Assembly: GCF_027942865.1 (NCBI RefSeq)
Contig: NC_134528.1
Location: 8,923,586 to 8,987,585 of the forward strand
Reading direction: 5' to 3'
DNA: 64,000 nt
Origin: Odontesthes bonariensis
Lineage: Eukaryota > Chordata > Actinopteri > Atheriniformes > Atherinopsidae
Part shown: one piece after another, positions 51,471-64,000 of the stretch
Layout: every line of letters begins with the position of its first letter
Position numbering within the stretch: the first letter of the stretch is position 1
Position numbers and translations under genes: made by a program
The notes under the pieces: generated by a model
The model's database searches: none
What the model was told of the DNA's origin: nothing
What the model saw: only the letters and a program-made list of their open reading frames with translations

Positions 51471-53210
51471 ACGGTGTCCAATCCAAACCGTCATTGGTGA
51501 GATAATCAGTTAAATTATCCTACACTCAAGTGTTTACCGCCACACCTTGTTTTAATTATAAAACAGATTAAGAGTTCATGAAACTACACAGTGAACGGAA
51601 ATATAAGTATGTAAAGGTCGTACTAATTTGCCATTTCTGGGGTTACGGTTATTAGCAGGTTAGCTTTAACGGTGTGAGCCCCAAATGTTCGATTAGCCAT
51701 GATGCTGAAATTTGAGCAGAGAAATTACAATGAAATAAAAATCCTTAAACGATTTTATTTTATTTAAGCTCTATAACAGTACAATGACCACTTATCAAAT
51801 GTTTACACTGGTAACATTAAGTGATAAATATTTAATTACTGGACTACGGTATTTTAAAGAAGTTAGGACAAGAGTAACGAGTAGAAAAGTTCAATGCTAA
51901 ATAACTACCATGATAGAACATATCGCAACTAATGAGATTAATTGAGAACAGGGGAGTAGCATTATAGGGATAAAAACAGCCTCCTCGTGAGGTAAAACGT
52001 TTATCTAGTATTGTTAAATGATGAAGAGAAACAGCAGAGGCCTCTGCAAATGCAAAGAAAGGAGCATATATGCAAGAATATCCATTAAACATGGTATTAG
52101 CGCACCTTTAAAAGCCAGCATTCAGGCATGATGGTGAGAAGGTGGATTAGTTTTACATGGGTATCTCTCACACCTTTGAAGGCCCCATAAATGCTTATAG
52201 CCTCCAGGAATATTGAGCAACCTGCTCAAAACCTGCCTTATCTATCACTTCTTACTCAGGAAAGGCCTTGCTTTCTTCAACAAGACAATGTCAAACCAAA
52301 TTCTGCATGTGTTGTAACTGTAGTGAGAATCTAGGTTTTTAACAGACCTACCTGCAACCCAGACATACCATCCATTAAAAACAACAACAATGAAATCATT
52401 ATAAAACCCAAAAGCTCAGAGCAACTGAAAATCTAGAAAACAAGAATACCAAAACATTTTGAGGCTAGTCTTTTTGCTAATCTCATTGCAAAAAATTGTC
52501 TGCCCTCGGGGTCAGCAACATCACAACATATATGCAGCTGGTAGGAATTCTCTATGTTGTTCAAAGACTGTTAAAAAGACTTGAGGCAATTTAGCTGGAG
52601 GTTTGAAGGCCTGATTATCATTTTTTTTAGCATTATTTACATCCCTAATACATTTGAACTACTATAGAAAACTTGATGGCAACATACAAAAGCACCATTA
52701 TCAGTTCTACGTCTTTGATTATAATATAGGTGATTTTTGGTGTAGATTTTTTGAGTGTCTTGACTCTCTAGAAACCTGATCGTACAGAATCTATCACAGG
52801 CAGTCTTGCTGGGCTCCTTAACTGCTGAAGGCAGTGTAACGAGCTGTGCAACATTGAAAGAAAGAGGTGTTTTCTTACTGTCAGTCAAACCTTCGTGAGC
52901 CTCGACTGTGAAACCAGACTGCAGAGGAAGTTGTCATCTGTACACCTGCTCCACCTCATATTGTGCAAATCTAGATGCATGCACGGAAGTAAAGTTTCAG
53001 TGCAGAAGAACACAGGTAGTTGCATGCCGTGTCAGTTCATCTGTCAGTGTGTGTGCCAAGCTCCTGTTTTATTGTCATGGAGCTGTAGCGGTGCAACAGC
53101 GGCTGGATGTAGATAAGCTGCCTTTTGGGCTAAAGAATTAAAGTGTGAAGGGGCAGAAAAAGACTTTTGAATAATCAACAGTGGGTTTTTTTTCTCTGGA
53201 ATTAACAAGG

Positions 53211-56200
53211 ATGGGGACAGTCCCGATCGACATCAGAAGACTCTTGGATGGTAATATCTTTATTATTATTTTTTGCTATTAATAAATCTTTTTTCAATAG
53301 TACAGTTTTACTTTTAAATCGTATTATCTGAATGTAGCATAACTGGAAATTCAGTGCGGCGAGGCACACATGTCTCAATAAAAAGTTATGATTCTGTGTT
53401 TGTTGTGTACACAGACGATTAAGGGAATTTGAAAGTGACTTTTTAAAATATTCCCGTGTCACTGGGGTTATATAAAGTTTTATATCTCACCTCCTCATTC
53501 TATTGTCATATACAGTAAATGATGGCACCATGACATTTACCACATTTGCATGCACTGCCAGGCCTGCACAACCTTTGGGACAACATTTGCATATGTCAGT
53601 TTATTTGTGTAATATGGGGGTGAGGACATAAAGCAATCGAATGAGATAAGTGATGTGGACCAACCTGTTTCATCTTCATTTCCATAAAGACGAGTCTCTT
53701 CGTGATAGTACTTTGACTTGAAATCAAGTCTGTAGTTGAGTTTAGTACAACAGAGACAGAGAATGTAGATCTTAACTCATCATTGATCGAGCCACATAAA
53801 GAGCAGCTTTAAAAAGAATTGGGAAAAGCTGTGTGGTGGTAAAATGAAAGTCAGCCATCGTGATAGAACAAATTAGATAAAGGCTTTGATCTTTTGAAGT
53901 TTACATTTCTCTTATGGGTGCAGTACAGGCCCAGAACACCAACAAAGAGTCTTTGAACGCAAGTTCCTAAGCATCTCTCTCTTTGCTCAATCAGTTTGTG
54001 ATGATTCACTCATTTCTATGCCACACTCAGTACTATTCATCTGAAACGCTAAGGAGTCATGGCTGGTGTACCTAAAAAGTCTTTCGAGCACACTTCACGA
54101 ACCTGCTGCTTACTCTGTGTCTTTACTCGTCAGATTGTGAGTTGTTTGTTACGGAGATCCTTCGAGAAGAAAACCTAAGTGAGAATGCTGAGGAGACACG
54201 GGAGGTCCTGCTGAACAACTTCAGAGTCGTCCATGCAAGGTAAGAATTTAACTCTCCATGCAAAGTTGAATTAAAGTTAACTGTTGAAGTTACACTGTTC
54301 GCGACTGAACTTTTTCCTGTTAAAACAACACAAACTTTTACCCGTTGCAAGTGGAGGCGCTTTAAATAGACTTCACTGACTTCACTCTTGGTCTTTGCTG
54401 TTATTGTAGAGATCTCGTGGGATCACTTTTTATTTAGTTTAAATGATTTAAATGTTATTGTGATTTAATTTCAAAGCACGAGGAACAGGTCGTGGACCAG
54501 AAGAATTACACTCCTGTTCGCAGTGTGATATTTTACTCCGGAAGCTGTTGTTGTCTGCGCTGCACGATAAAAGCCTCAAGCTGTGTTGCAGAAAACTTGT
54601 GGTTTTGGGGGTTTTTAGCTCAGGAAGCAATTTCTAAATTTGAGAAGTTGAGCAGTCTAAAGAGTGAAAGACACCGCTGAAATTCCGTGCAACAGAATTT
54701 GATTTGTGCTTATTTTGATTTATTGTGCAGAAATCCTCAGGAATTCCCCTTACGATGTGAGTAAAATGTCCCCTGATTTCCATCACTAATGTATCCTGCT
54801 GTATTTCACACTGTGGGAGGGGTTTAATATGTGCTGTGCAAAGTATTTCCTTACTTTACTTACAGATTTTTTGCTTAATCTAACTATTTCACACACACAT
54901 ACACACACTCAGTGGATTATAGGGACGAAGACGGTTCTGATGACAACCACGGTTCTGATGACCGCATGTCCAGTCTGGGTCGGCGTGCGCCTTCAGACGA
55001 CGCCTCAGTAGCCTCTGACTACCAGGATGATGGAATGGAGTGTAAGTTAACAAAAGTCCTGATTCTGATTACCTTTGTGTAGTTGTGTGTGTGTGTGTGT
55101 GTTTTTTGGGCCATTTGCGCAATCTGAGCTTAAAAAGGCCAAATTTGTCCGTCTAAACACAAAGTAACTCCAGTTTTAGAAGCAGACACCAGCTCAGAGA
55201 GTCTAGCTTTACCCGTCACAATAGACACGTCTATGCTATCATTACAAACGTGTATTTTTCGCTGGAAGGCTCGATTCTGCATCGACAAAGGAGAGGGTGA
55301 ATAGGAGGAGTGAGTGCCACAAAGGATGATGCCATACTCCTGTGAACAAAATTAGTTTTAACACACCATCCCTATTGACAAAGCTACACCTCGCCACAGG
55401 AGGAACAGGTGGACCATTTAGCTGTATATTGTTTCACACCCTCATTATTTGAAAAAAATTGGATCACATCTGTGAAATTTCCCCCCCCTTGCCGGCTTCC
55501 TGCTGCTCTGCCCGGTGACATCAGCGGCTTCTCCTCCCTCTCCCCCGCCTCCTGGCCCGTGTGCAGGTATCCCGATGGTGCAGAGATAAGGCTGGAGATT
55601 CACGCAGACCTGAATGGTGACCTAGAGCTCCCTCCAGTGGCAGATTCACAGCTCAGCTCCTGATCTTTCCCTTTCAGCATGTGGATTGTGGGAGGTGAGG
55701 AGGCAGCCCACACAGAGAGGAGGCTTTTGTAGCTGCAGGCTAATGCAGTGATTTATTGAACCTCAGCCCCTCTATTCTTTCACAACTGGGTTTGAAATAC
55801 AACACTGTACCTGAGGGGCCATGTGTGCTCCATCCCTCTCTCCCTTTATCAATCTTTCTTTCTATCTTCCTTTCTCCTTATCCCTTCCCTCCCATTCAGA
55901 CTTAGTATTTCTGACTCTATGTGCCAGCTAATAGCCCTTGACGTGACATGCCGCAGGTGGGCATTATAGACGCCGCTGCCTCAGGTGCCCATCTCTATTG
56001 TTTTTCGAGCTTATCTCATGAGGTAAAGCAGAATGCATGTGGAATTCCCCACTAAGAAAAAAAGGAATATTTCCAGTGATTTCAGGATGCTGTTGGTTAA
56101 TGCCAGCTGGATGCAGTCAAGCTTGATCCCTTATTTGGAAGTGACTTAATGAACTCCTCTACCTTCAGAAGAGAGGCCGCTGCTTTTCTCTGCGAGCTCT

Positions 56201-59200
56201 TTAGATACATAAACAAATCATGGCAGATGGTGTGAAGATAGACCACGGAAAGAAAAGACAATAATGACCTTTTTAAAAAAAATATAGAGTAAATAAGGAG
56301 AGATTGCCTTTGGGAGACGAAGCAAATTAATCTTTAAGATGCTTAAAAAATTTCCCTTAAGGCCACACTGATAACACACCCAACTACAAATTACACCGTC
56401 TGTTGTTGTGGTAAGCGATAGTTGTTAAAGCTCACACACAGTGTTATGCTATTGTCTGTTAAATGTGAGAAATTGGCAATTATACATCACTACCTTCTGC
56501 TTGTATTTCCCTTTGAATATAGGGAACTAATGCACTTTTTGACAAAATAACTACACTTAGAAAAACACGCTTTTTACTGTTGGATCAATAATTGTAACAT
56601 TTGACTTTGTAAGAAAAATGCGAACCCCGCAGCACTGCGTCTGTTATTGCTTGGGGACTGCAACCATGTTAGCATAGTGAATGGTTTGTGTCCTCACGAA
56701 AAGGGCACGCGGAGTTCATAGTTCATTCTCTGTTCACTGCCAGTTGAAAGAAATGGCTCACGCTTCTGTGCTGGGCGGGCCATTTCAGAGGAAGAGGGAG
56801 TGTTGGTGGAAAATAATGGCATGGGGGCTTAATGAAATCAGTGACATTTTTGGAGGAACAGTTATCCCTGGTGGTAATTTTGGGTTATTTAATTTTTTAA
56901 GATTCCCTCCACGGCGCAAATCGGCAGGATTTGTTTGAAAATGAATTACAATTTTTGTGATTTAGAGTGTGGTCTGGCAATAAGAGGAGGGTTGAAAATG
57001 TAATGGCTGTTGAGTTTAATTGTATAATTTTATTTGAGCCTACTGTACACAATGGAGACTTTGTGACTCGGAGGATGTATGAGCCGTGGTAATCGACTGC
57101 CTGCCTTTGCTGCTCTGTGTTCTCTAACCAGAGTGTGAGTGAGTGTGAAGTCGATGGTTGTTTTTACACGCAGGAGTAGCCTGTGCCGTGTGATTAGATG
57201 CGGTGCCCTGTTGTCTTCAGTGGACTGGGTGACACCAGATTTGCAATGGCTGACAAGAACAGATGGAGCCTCCATTGTTAGCCCGAGTGTCTGCATGGTA
57301 ATGTGAACTGAGTTTCACCCGCCGACCGCACCGGTGACCTGACCGCGCCTGCAGCCTCACCCTATCTCTGTCTGCCCCCTGCAGCACCCACCGCTTCTCA
57401 CTCTCCGTGCGATCCGGGGCTCACGCTTATTTTTAGGTATTTAACTCCCACCATCACACAATGATGCCATTCCAGCACTTCATGCATACATAAACAAATA
57501 TAGTCACACATTTTTGCCCTCTGGCGTGCAAAAGCTCTTTAACACACGCACATGCCCTCACACAGACACAAACCGACCCCAGGAGACAGCTGGAAATGTG
57601 GGGCATTCAGCCCTGTCGTGCTGTTTGCAGGTCAAGTTTACGAAGTCGAAATGGCCTGTTTGTTTTACTTTGATTGGGGAGCTCTGCTGGGCGCTCGGGG
57701 ATGTTTGCTGGGAAGCTGCAGCGATGACAGAGCGCTGCAGGATGAGCTTTGTTTTCAGGAGGCAGGGAGAAAAGATGGCGCTTTCGATATATGTCTCCTT
57801 TTTCTTCTTTGTGATCGAAACGATTCTAGTAAGATGTACCGTATAGCCTGTGTTAACTCAGGTGTGGCCCCAGGCACCGTAGAAATAACTTGGGAAAACA
57901 TGTTGTCAGGCTCCTCAGATACATGTTATCTGATTTGTGTTTACATTTGGAATAGATCAATTGTTAGTTTATTTTATTTTGCATGCATCAATAGCTATAT
58001 TTCTAAAACTCTTTTATGGAAAATCGGAGAAGACAGGCTTACTTTCACTTTAGAAGAAGGAAAAGCAACACGTTCCTCGAACAAAGAAGAGGTTTAGTTG
58101 TTTGACTTGGAAATGATTTGAGATTTGTATGGTTAATTAACTCAAAGTTTCGGCTCTAAATGGAGCTTTGTTCTCACGTGCAGGCCGGGGAATGTTTCTC
58201 CTGTCAGTACACTGTGCCGGCCCAATTTCCTAAACTAATTACTGGCACCAGTACGCAGTAGGACAACCAATTTAAAGTAATGTCTTGCTGTTGCCTATTT
58301 CACATTTGAATATGAGGAGCCAATGCACAGTAACAACATTATCACCCAGTGCTTGTAAATAGAATATTCAATCTAAATTCTGTCATTCTGGCTGAAGCTT
58401 GAAAAAGCCATTTAAAGTGGTTTTGGGGGCTGCACACCCAGGTCTTTTGGCTGGTGACACTTAAAATCTGATGCCAGCTGACAGATTGAAACTCCATTAC
58501 AGGGTTAATCAGCGGTGTTTAATGTGCCAACTGGGCTTTTCTGGATTTGAAATCAGGTTATCGAGAAAGAGGAAGTTGAAGCAAACTGCTTTGCTGCAAT
58601 TCTCCTAGTTTTTCTCTTTGAAGTTTTTCCTCCTGGACGGTATTTTCGGTCTTACTGAACTCTTGACCCTTGGTCTCCTGCCTGGCCAACCTGTGACCCG
58701 TCTGCAGCAGGTTTGGTGACGTGTGAAAGATTGGCCTCGCCGTCAAAAAACACCCATCAGTCGTGGAGTTTCTTTGGACTTGCCGATAGCCACCTACTGT
58801 ATCTGTTCATCAGAATATCTGCCTGGAGATTCATTTTTCACCGTGCTCGTCGGTGTATGGATTTTGTGACATTTGGATGGCGGCTGCTCGTTTGCAAGCA
58901 AGCAAGGAATATGCTAATGACCCCCACTCTTCCTCTTTCTCCTTCGCTCTCCTTTCCTCTCCTACTTCAGTTTCTGTCAGTGTGCTTTTTTAGAAAGACG
59001 CTCACGCATTACGAGGCAGGAGCAGGATCTGTAGATTGCTGCGACTGCTTGCCATCAGGGTTCAAAAGTTCACACCATTCCCTCAGGGCTACTGTGCTGC
59101 TGCAGATGCTGATAGTCTTTTCTTTCTGCCTCTCTTCTGGCTGCCTTTCTTTCCCTCTCTGCCTCGCTGTTTACGCTATTAATCTTGTACACTCTCTCTC

Positions 59201-62200
59201 GCACACTCACTCACACGGCCTGGCAAGAAGAGAGCGGCTTGAAGGGGGGATTTGGACGTATTTAACCGAAGGGCATCCATCACTCTCATCTCCGGCTTCA
59301 CCCCCACCAAAAGCCACACCGTGTAGTTTTTTTGTGTCCTCCTGGTTTGTAAGCCCTCTGATGCAGCTCTCCCCTCATTTGCTTTGTTTTATTGTTGCAC
59401 TGCCTATAATTACATCCCTCTGTTGCCTCTGGTGCAGCGCCGCGTTGAAACTCGGGGAAAACAGACGAAGGTAAATGTGCAGCCGTCCATCTGTAAGGAG
59501 GCACATAGGCAGAATGCAAAGTGGGAAGCTGGGGCAGGGTGGCTCCTAATCTCCCCCAGAGCTGTCAATGTCACAGACAAATAGGAAAACTATCAGATGC
59601 GGCGGGTTCACCCAGAGGTTAGCGTTCCCAGGTACCTCCTGCGTTCACTCCCTCTCTTTCTCCCCCTGCCTTGCAAATGAGAATTTGATTTTGCCCTCCA
59701 CTGGAATCCATTTCTGGAGATGAATGAAGTTTCAATGCCAAGCCCAGGTGGCCCTGCTGATTTCTTAGGGAAATAAATGGAGATAGGAGAGATGTGTTGG
59801 CCTGTACACAGACAGTGACACGGCGGCTTCCAATGCCTCTGGGATCCCTCTGTTTAATTGTTGTTGTAATGTAGCACTTTAAGGTCATTAACATACCCTT
59901 GTGGAGTTATTCGAAGATGTTCAGGATGCATCCCTCTTTACACCGGGATCTCCGCACGGCTGCGAGAAGCCACCACTCTGGGCGTGCACTTAGGGCGGCT
60001 GTGGGCAACTGGGAGATTGCTTATCTACGATGGTAATTTTTACCATTGATTTATCGTGGCCTTTGCTGCAAGTTAGCTTATGTGAAAGAAATCAGAAGCC
60101 GATCGACTGCTAAAACATTTTATTTTAAAGTAACTTCGTCCCGTTTGGCAGAATGACAACTGTAGTTTCACAAGAAAAAAAGCTTTGAGTTAATTCATTT
60201 CAGCGTATAAATTCCCTGAAGGACTAATCGCAATTAAGTTAAATCAATTTTATGAGACGTTAGTCTTAAAAAAAAACATTCAATCTCTTTTTTGGTGGTA
60301 AAATAGTATAAATATCTGTACGATATTACTTATGTACTATTTAGCTTTACTATTTAGTTAAATGATCATTTTAATTTTGGATGGTTTTATATATATATAA
60401 AAACGAATGAATACATGACTTTTAAAACTTGACCAGTATTGAGGAAGACTTACGTTAAACAATTATTGTTCTGTTGATATTGTTCATTTTTGCATTGTTA
60501 AAAAGAAAAATTTTAATATTTCTTTGACGGTAATTATCAGAGTTTAATTTGATTGTTTTTAACTGATAAAAAATATTTAAAGCAGGAGTTAGTTTTAAAA
60601 ACTGTTTTTACAATGATCTTATTTTTCTTGCTGGTGGTTTAAAAATGCACGCAACTTTAATCGAGTTACACGCTGATATGATCTTTAAATTATTCACTTT
60701 GTTCATTATTCATCTGTTTCAAAACGAAGTTTCTTATGTTTTTACAGTAAAAAAACTAAACAAAAGCAAATAGAAAAAAATAAAAGGAATCCAAATTATT
60801 CTTATTTCCTTGAGAACTTGTTGAAAAAATCCAGATAAAACTATTTATTTAAGACTCAAACTTGCAGAACAGAAACACTTTTAAATCTAATAAATATGCA
60901 ACAGTAATTATAACAATAATAAACAGTAATTATTCATTTCTCCTGTAGAAAATTTAAAGTTGAGTGAAACTAATCATGGCTATAAATTGAAAAAAATAGA
61001 TAATTTTTGATTATTTAGTGGGAACAATTGTCATGATTTATATGAATCCAATTAAATAGAAAATATATATAATATAGTTTTTTAAAATGAATACAATTTG
61101 AATATCTTTATTGTAAAAAAAAAACAAAAAAAAAAACCTTTTGCATCACTGCTTCCAATCAGAATTTGGCCCTCTTTTCCTTTACAATTTTCTTTTCTTT
61201 TCATTTTTGTAACACCTGTTGCCTGTGGACTCGCAGGAGATTTACTGAGGGAATTAAAGAGCGATAGCATCATATAATTATTTATTAGCATAATATGCAA
61301 CTGCAGAGACAATAAAATTAGAGCAATTTGTATAAAAGGCTTTTAGGTGTGAGATATTGCTCAGACGGCGCAGTGCAGTACCAGTACTTGTTTAGATCAT
61401 ATTTAAAGCCATTAAGTGGAAATAAAAGCAGCATTTTTAAAGGTGCACAAACGGTATTTCAGAGGGCAAGTGTGTAAATTTTTTTGTGGGTGCTCTTCCC
61501 TCCAGGCTGCACGTTTTTATCACAGATATTCTGGTTCCTCTGTGGGCCTGAACTCCTCCGTTACTGGTATTTATATTCTTAAAACTGTGTTGTGTTTTTT
61601 TTTTTCTTTCTCTCTGTCAGTAAAGCAGCTGAAAACCATCCCAAGCGATTAGAGGATCATTGTATCTGCAGTTAAGCATTTGAATAGTGGTAGTAAATCT
61701 AGAAAAAGGAAATTCAGGGTCGCTGTAGACGCTGCTTATGGCTGCCCAGGGGGAAGCCGATGTCACATTGTAAATTTAGCCCTTTAGTGTCTTTACAGTG
61801 GCTGACCTGTGATGTTTGAGCGTAGGAATAGAGTAAAACATAGAATGATTTGGTGTCTGTTCCTCTGTAGAGAAAAATAAATATATTTTTCTTCCCATTT
61901 ACATCAAGTGTAATGCACCTAGTCACACACTAAACGAAGGAATTACTGCGTATTTGGTCACGGATTTATCAATGCACCTCACTGAAATTTTAGAATCCAA
62001 CAGATTTAGTAAGTGTGATAAAACTGGATCATTTCTGTGTTGTTTGAAGTTTTTATTTTGTCCTGTTAAAGGCATCAATCACTCGTAGTGCCATTGTCTC
62101 AAGTTTGATTTGTTGTGTAATCAGATTGGCATCCTTGATCTTAAAAGAAAGAAAAGAAAAAAAAAATCACAATCACTTCTGCATAAATTCCTGCCCCCAT

Positions 62201-64000
62201 TAAACATTATTAGACGGTGACACAGTCATCATGCAGCCTGATATAATGCACTGCATGTTTTCTTTGGTTCAAACACATGCATTAGGAGGTTCTAAACATG
62301 GTTTATGTATCGATGACTGAAGTCCTAATCAAATCAAGGGGAGGGAAGGAGGGCTGAGAAGACATTCTGCCCTTAACCTCAGTGCCTCTCAGTCTCTCTC
62401 CTCCTTTCTGACGGCCGCCTCGCTGGAGGGACATGCAGCGAAGGCCTCCCACTGTAATGAGGAAAAATGTATCAATTTAGCTTGGCCTGTGCACAGATTG
62501 AGCGCCGGGTGGGTGAAGGTGCACTGAGTGAATCCTTTTTCCTAATCAAGGACAGTATCGAAGAGGATTGCGGTCTCGTTCGCCTCATCTGTAGAATCAG
62601 CAGCATTCCTCCCTGCAGCCCCCTCAGGGCCGGGGAGCCTCTCTCTGCCTTCTGTTTCACCTCATCAGCAGAGTTCACATGGGGGTCAGGTCCTGCCCCC
62701 TGATGCTGCATTCAATGCAATACCTCTTGCATCGAACGGCTCTGTGAAAGCCCCAGACTCAAGGACTAAGCAAAGGAGAAAAAAAAACATATGATAACGT
62801 TCTGATATTACTTTCAGCTTGCTCTTTAAGGCATCACGTCTGGAGATAAATGTATCCACCGCAGTGATAGATTTGTCTGATATTTTACCTCATAATTACT
62901 GCTAAATACAGTGATACTTAATATATATCGTTTCCTTTGTGCTTTGGAATTAAAAAGCAGTTTAATTTTTCGTTAAATTTTGTCTCATTATGAGGGAAAT
63001 AATTCTTCAGATGAAAAAATGTCATGCAGTTGTTCCAGTTTCACAAGAGTCCATCTGCATTTGGATGTAAAGAATGAAAAGAAACAGCTAGACAAGCAAG
63101 ATAAGCAGACGTCCATTTATTGAATGTCATTTAATGTAGAAATGCCATCTGGGTACTTAAATTGGCCACTGTATCAAAATTAAATATCTTCGGAGTCTCG
63201 GTAAGACAAAAAAAGTTGTGTGTCAGTCAATATTGCTGGCGTTTTATGACATTTTAAAGGCCAAAAAAATGAATGTACAACCAGGAAATGATTGAGAAAT
63301 TAATCAGTAATAACAATGATCGTGATTTTAAAACAACATCAGGGCTCATCCTGTTAAAAACAGAAGAAATGAAAGATTATAAAAAAGGAGGTTAAAAGAA
63401 CAGACACAAAACTGCAACCTCATGAACACAAGTTAGATTTAGATATAGACTTTCAGAGTGTGTTCCAGTATTTTTACACTGAGGAAGAAAAGCAGGAGCA
63501 TAAGGCGATCAATCCTCAGTCACATCACGTAGATTTGATGGACGGAGAAAATGATCATTATTATTATTTCATTATGTCTCTCCAAACTTTTGTCCATCAC
63601 ACACACCATTACCACTCATCTATATCAGGACATCAAGATATCTGTTTTAGTTTAGGTCACTAACATTTATGCAAAGCAGCATTTTTTCCCTTCTTTTTTC
63701 GATCATTTCACCGTGTTTCTCTCCATGCATCCGGCCAATCGGAACGTTTCCTCTGGTTCAGGCCGTAGCATCTGACGGTTTACCTGCTGCGACTGAATCC
63801 CGCCTCCGCCTTCGCCCCTCTCCGCCGTCTCAAAGACAAGATACTAAGTGGGACCACTCGTTTCTGTAGCACCATCAACATCTTCAGCGCATTTTTGTGT
63901 TTTCCTCCCATCTTTGTTGTGTTATGACCACCGTTAGATCTAATGTAACATATCAGTCCTCCCACCCGACCATTTCCCCTTCATTTTGATTCACCCTCTA
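53211..64000 (+). CDS. skap1: skap1 (src kinase-associated phosphoprotein 1), first four coding exons; gene continues past the window
   Basis: Cytosolic adaptor coupling antigen-receptor and Src-kinase signals to integrin activation. Coding exons: 53211-53250, 54134-54239, 54731-54756, 54913-55041; phases 1, 2, 1, 1 close perfectly and give about 100 residues. Reading MGTVPIDIRRLLDDCELFVT, EILREENLSENAEETREVLL, NNFRVVHARNPQEFPLRLDY, RDEDGSDDNHGSDD and ASDYQDDGMEC, it follows the N-terminal helical (dimerisation) region of SKAP1 and its acidic SDYQDEGMED linker. The PH and SH3 domains must lie to the right of the window; no further exon was recognised in 55.0-64.0 kb, so the fourth intron exceeds 9 kb. 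SKAP1 is the neighbour of HOXB1 in human as well, in the same orientation. Confidence 0.88.
55042..64000. other. skap1: intron of skap1, no exon or element recognised
   Basis: About 9 kb. GC-balanced islands around 55.5, 57.3, 58.7-59.8 and 62.3-62.7 kb alternate with very AT-rich sequence (60.1-61.4 kb). Open frames such as 58713-59474 have no domain and low-complexity composition. Confidence 0.4.

Larger units (their letters stand above)
45080..53210. other. hoxb1b-skap1 intergenic region, no coding gene
   Basis: About 8 kb. Open frames show no recognised domain. Structures seen: a (GT)n microsatellite at 49360-49403, and a tandem duplication of a roughly 24-bp GCTAACTTCAAACAAGCTAA unit at about 51420-51467. 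Several GC-balanced islands (for example 47.9-48.4 kb and 49.6-50.0 kb) could be enhancers but cannot be judged without comparison. Confidence 0.4.

Noticed and set aside
45080-53210. Possible extra Hox or protein gene between hoxb1b and skap1
   Set aside because: All frames are short and without domains; mammals also have no coding gene between HOXB1 and SKAP1.
57514-58097. Overlapping open frames of 110 and 181 codons
   Set aside because: Two overlapping frames in the same stretch, no recognisable motif; considered as a missing skap1 exon but no match to the PH-domain region.
58713-59474. 253-codon plus-strand open frame, the longest in the right part of the window
   Set aside because: Serine/leucine/cysteine-rich low-complexity translation with no domain, inside the skap1 intron, in a GC-balanced stretch where long frames arise by chance; no splice or family support.

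Overview
The window looks like the complete HoxBb cluster of a teleost fish with its flanking genes, most likely from a percomorph. The evidence is vertebrate gene structure (many short exons with GT-AG introns), four Hox genes in one orientation in the order 6-5-3-1, and the neighbours calcoco2 and ttll6 on the posterior side and skap1 on the anterior side. These are the same neighbours that flank mammalian HOXB. The set b6b, b5b, b3b, b1b without b8b is what I know from spiny-rayed fishes; zebrafish HoxBb keeps b8b and lacks b3b.

Layout. 1-566: internally deleted piggyBac-type transposon remnant. 1.66-4.65 kb, minus strand: calcoco2-like autophagy receptor gene (SKICH domain plus coiled coil, nine coding exons, short C-terminus). 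5.2-11.7 kb: repeat-rich spacer with a fold-back element and a degenerate minisatellite. 11.7-22.15 kb, plus strand: ttll6 tubulin polyglutamylase, 15 coding exons traced with consistent phases, with a LINE 3' end inside one intron. 22.2-26.9 kb: spacer where posterior HoxB genes would sit; none found. 26.95-28.58 kb hoxb6b; 29.82-31.16 kb hoxb5b; 36.18-36.28 kb a mir-10 hairpin; 40.49-42.19 kb hoxb3b; 43.41-44.52 kb hoxb1b. 44.8-53.2 kb: spacer. 53.2 kb to beyond the right edge: first four coding exons of skap1 followed by at least 9 kb of intron.

The Hox genes each have two coding exons: a hexapeptide motif in exon 1 and a homeodomain in exon 2. All Hox genes, ttll6 and skap1 are on the plus strand; calcoco2 is on the minus strand. 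Regulatory signals fit known HoxB logic: a Pbx-Hox/Sox-Oct/Meis cluster just upstream of hoxb1b that resembles the vertebrate Hoxb1 rhombomere-4 autoregulatory element, a DR2 retinoic-acid element just 3' of hoxb1b, and a DR5 element between mir-10 and hoxb3b where hoxb4b should have been.

Most notable: (1) the mir-10 hairpin has a changed first mature base and a changed central base, both matched by pairing changes in the opposite arm; (2) ttll6 has an in-frame TGA directly after the only AG acceptor of coding exon 2, which disappears if a TG three bases downstream is the real 3' splice site; (3) hoxb3b is short at both ends and carries a tyrosine-to-glutamine change at homeodomain position 56; (4) the retinoid and autoregulatory elements around hoxb1b and the orphaned hoxb4b interval. 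No wholly new gene system was found.
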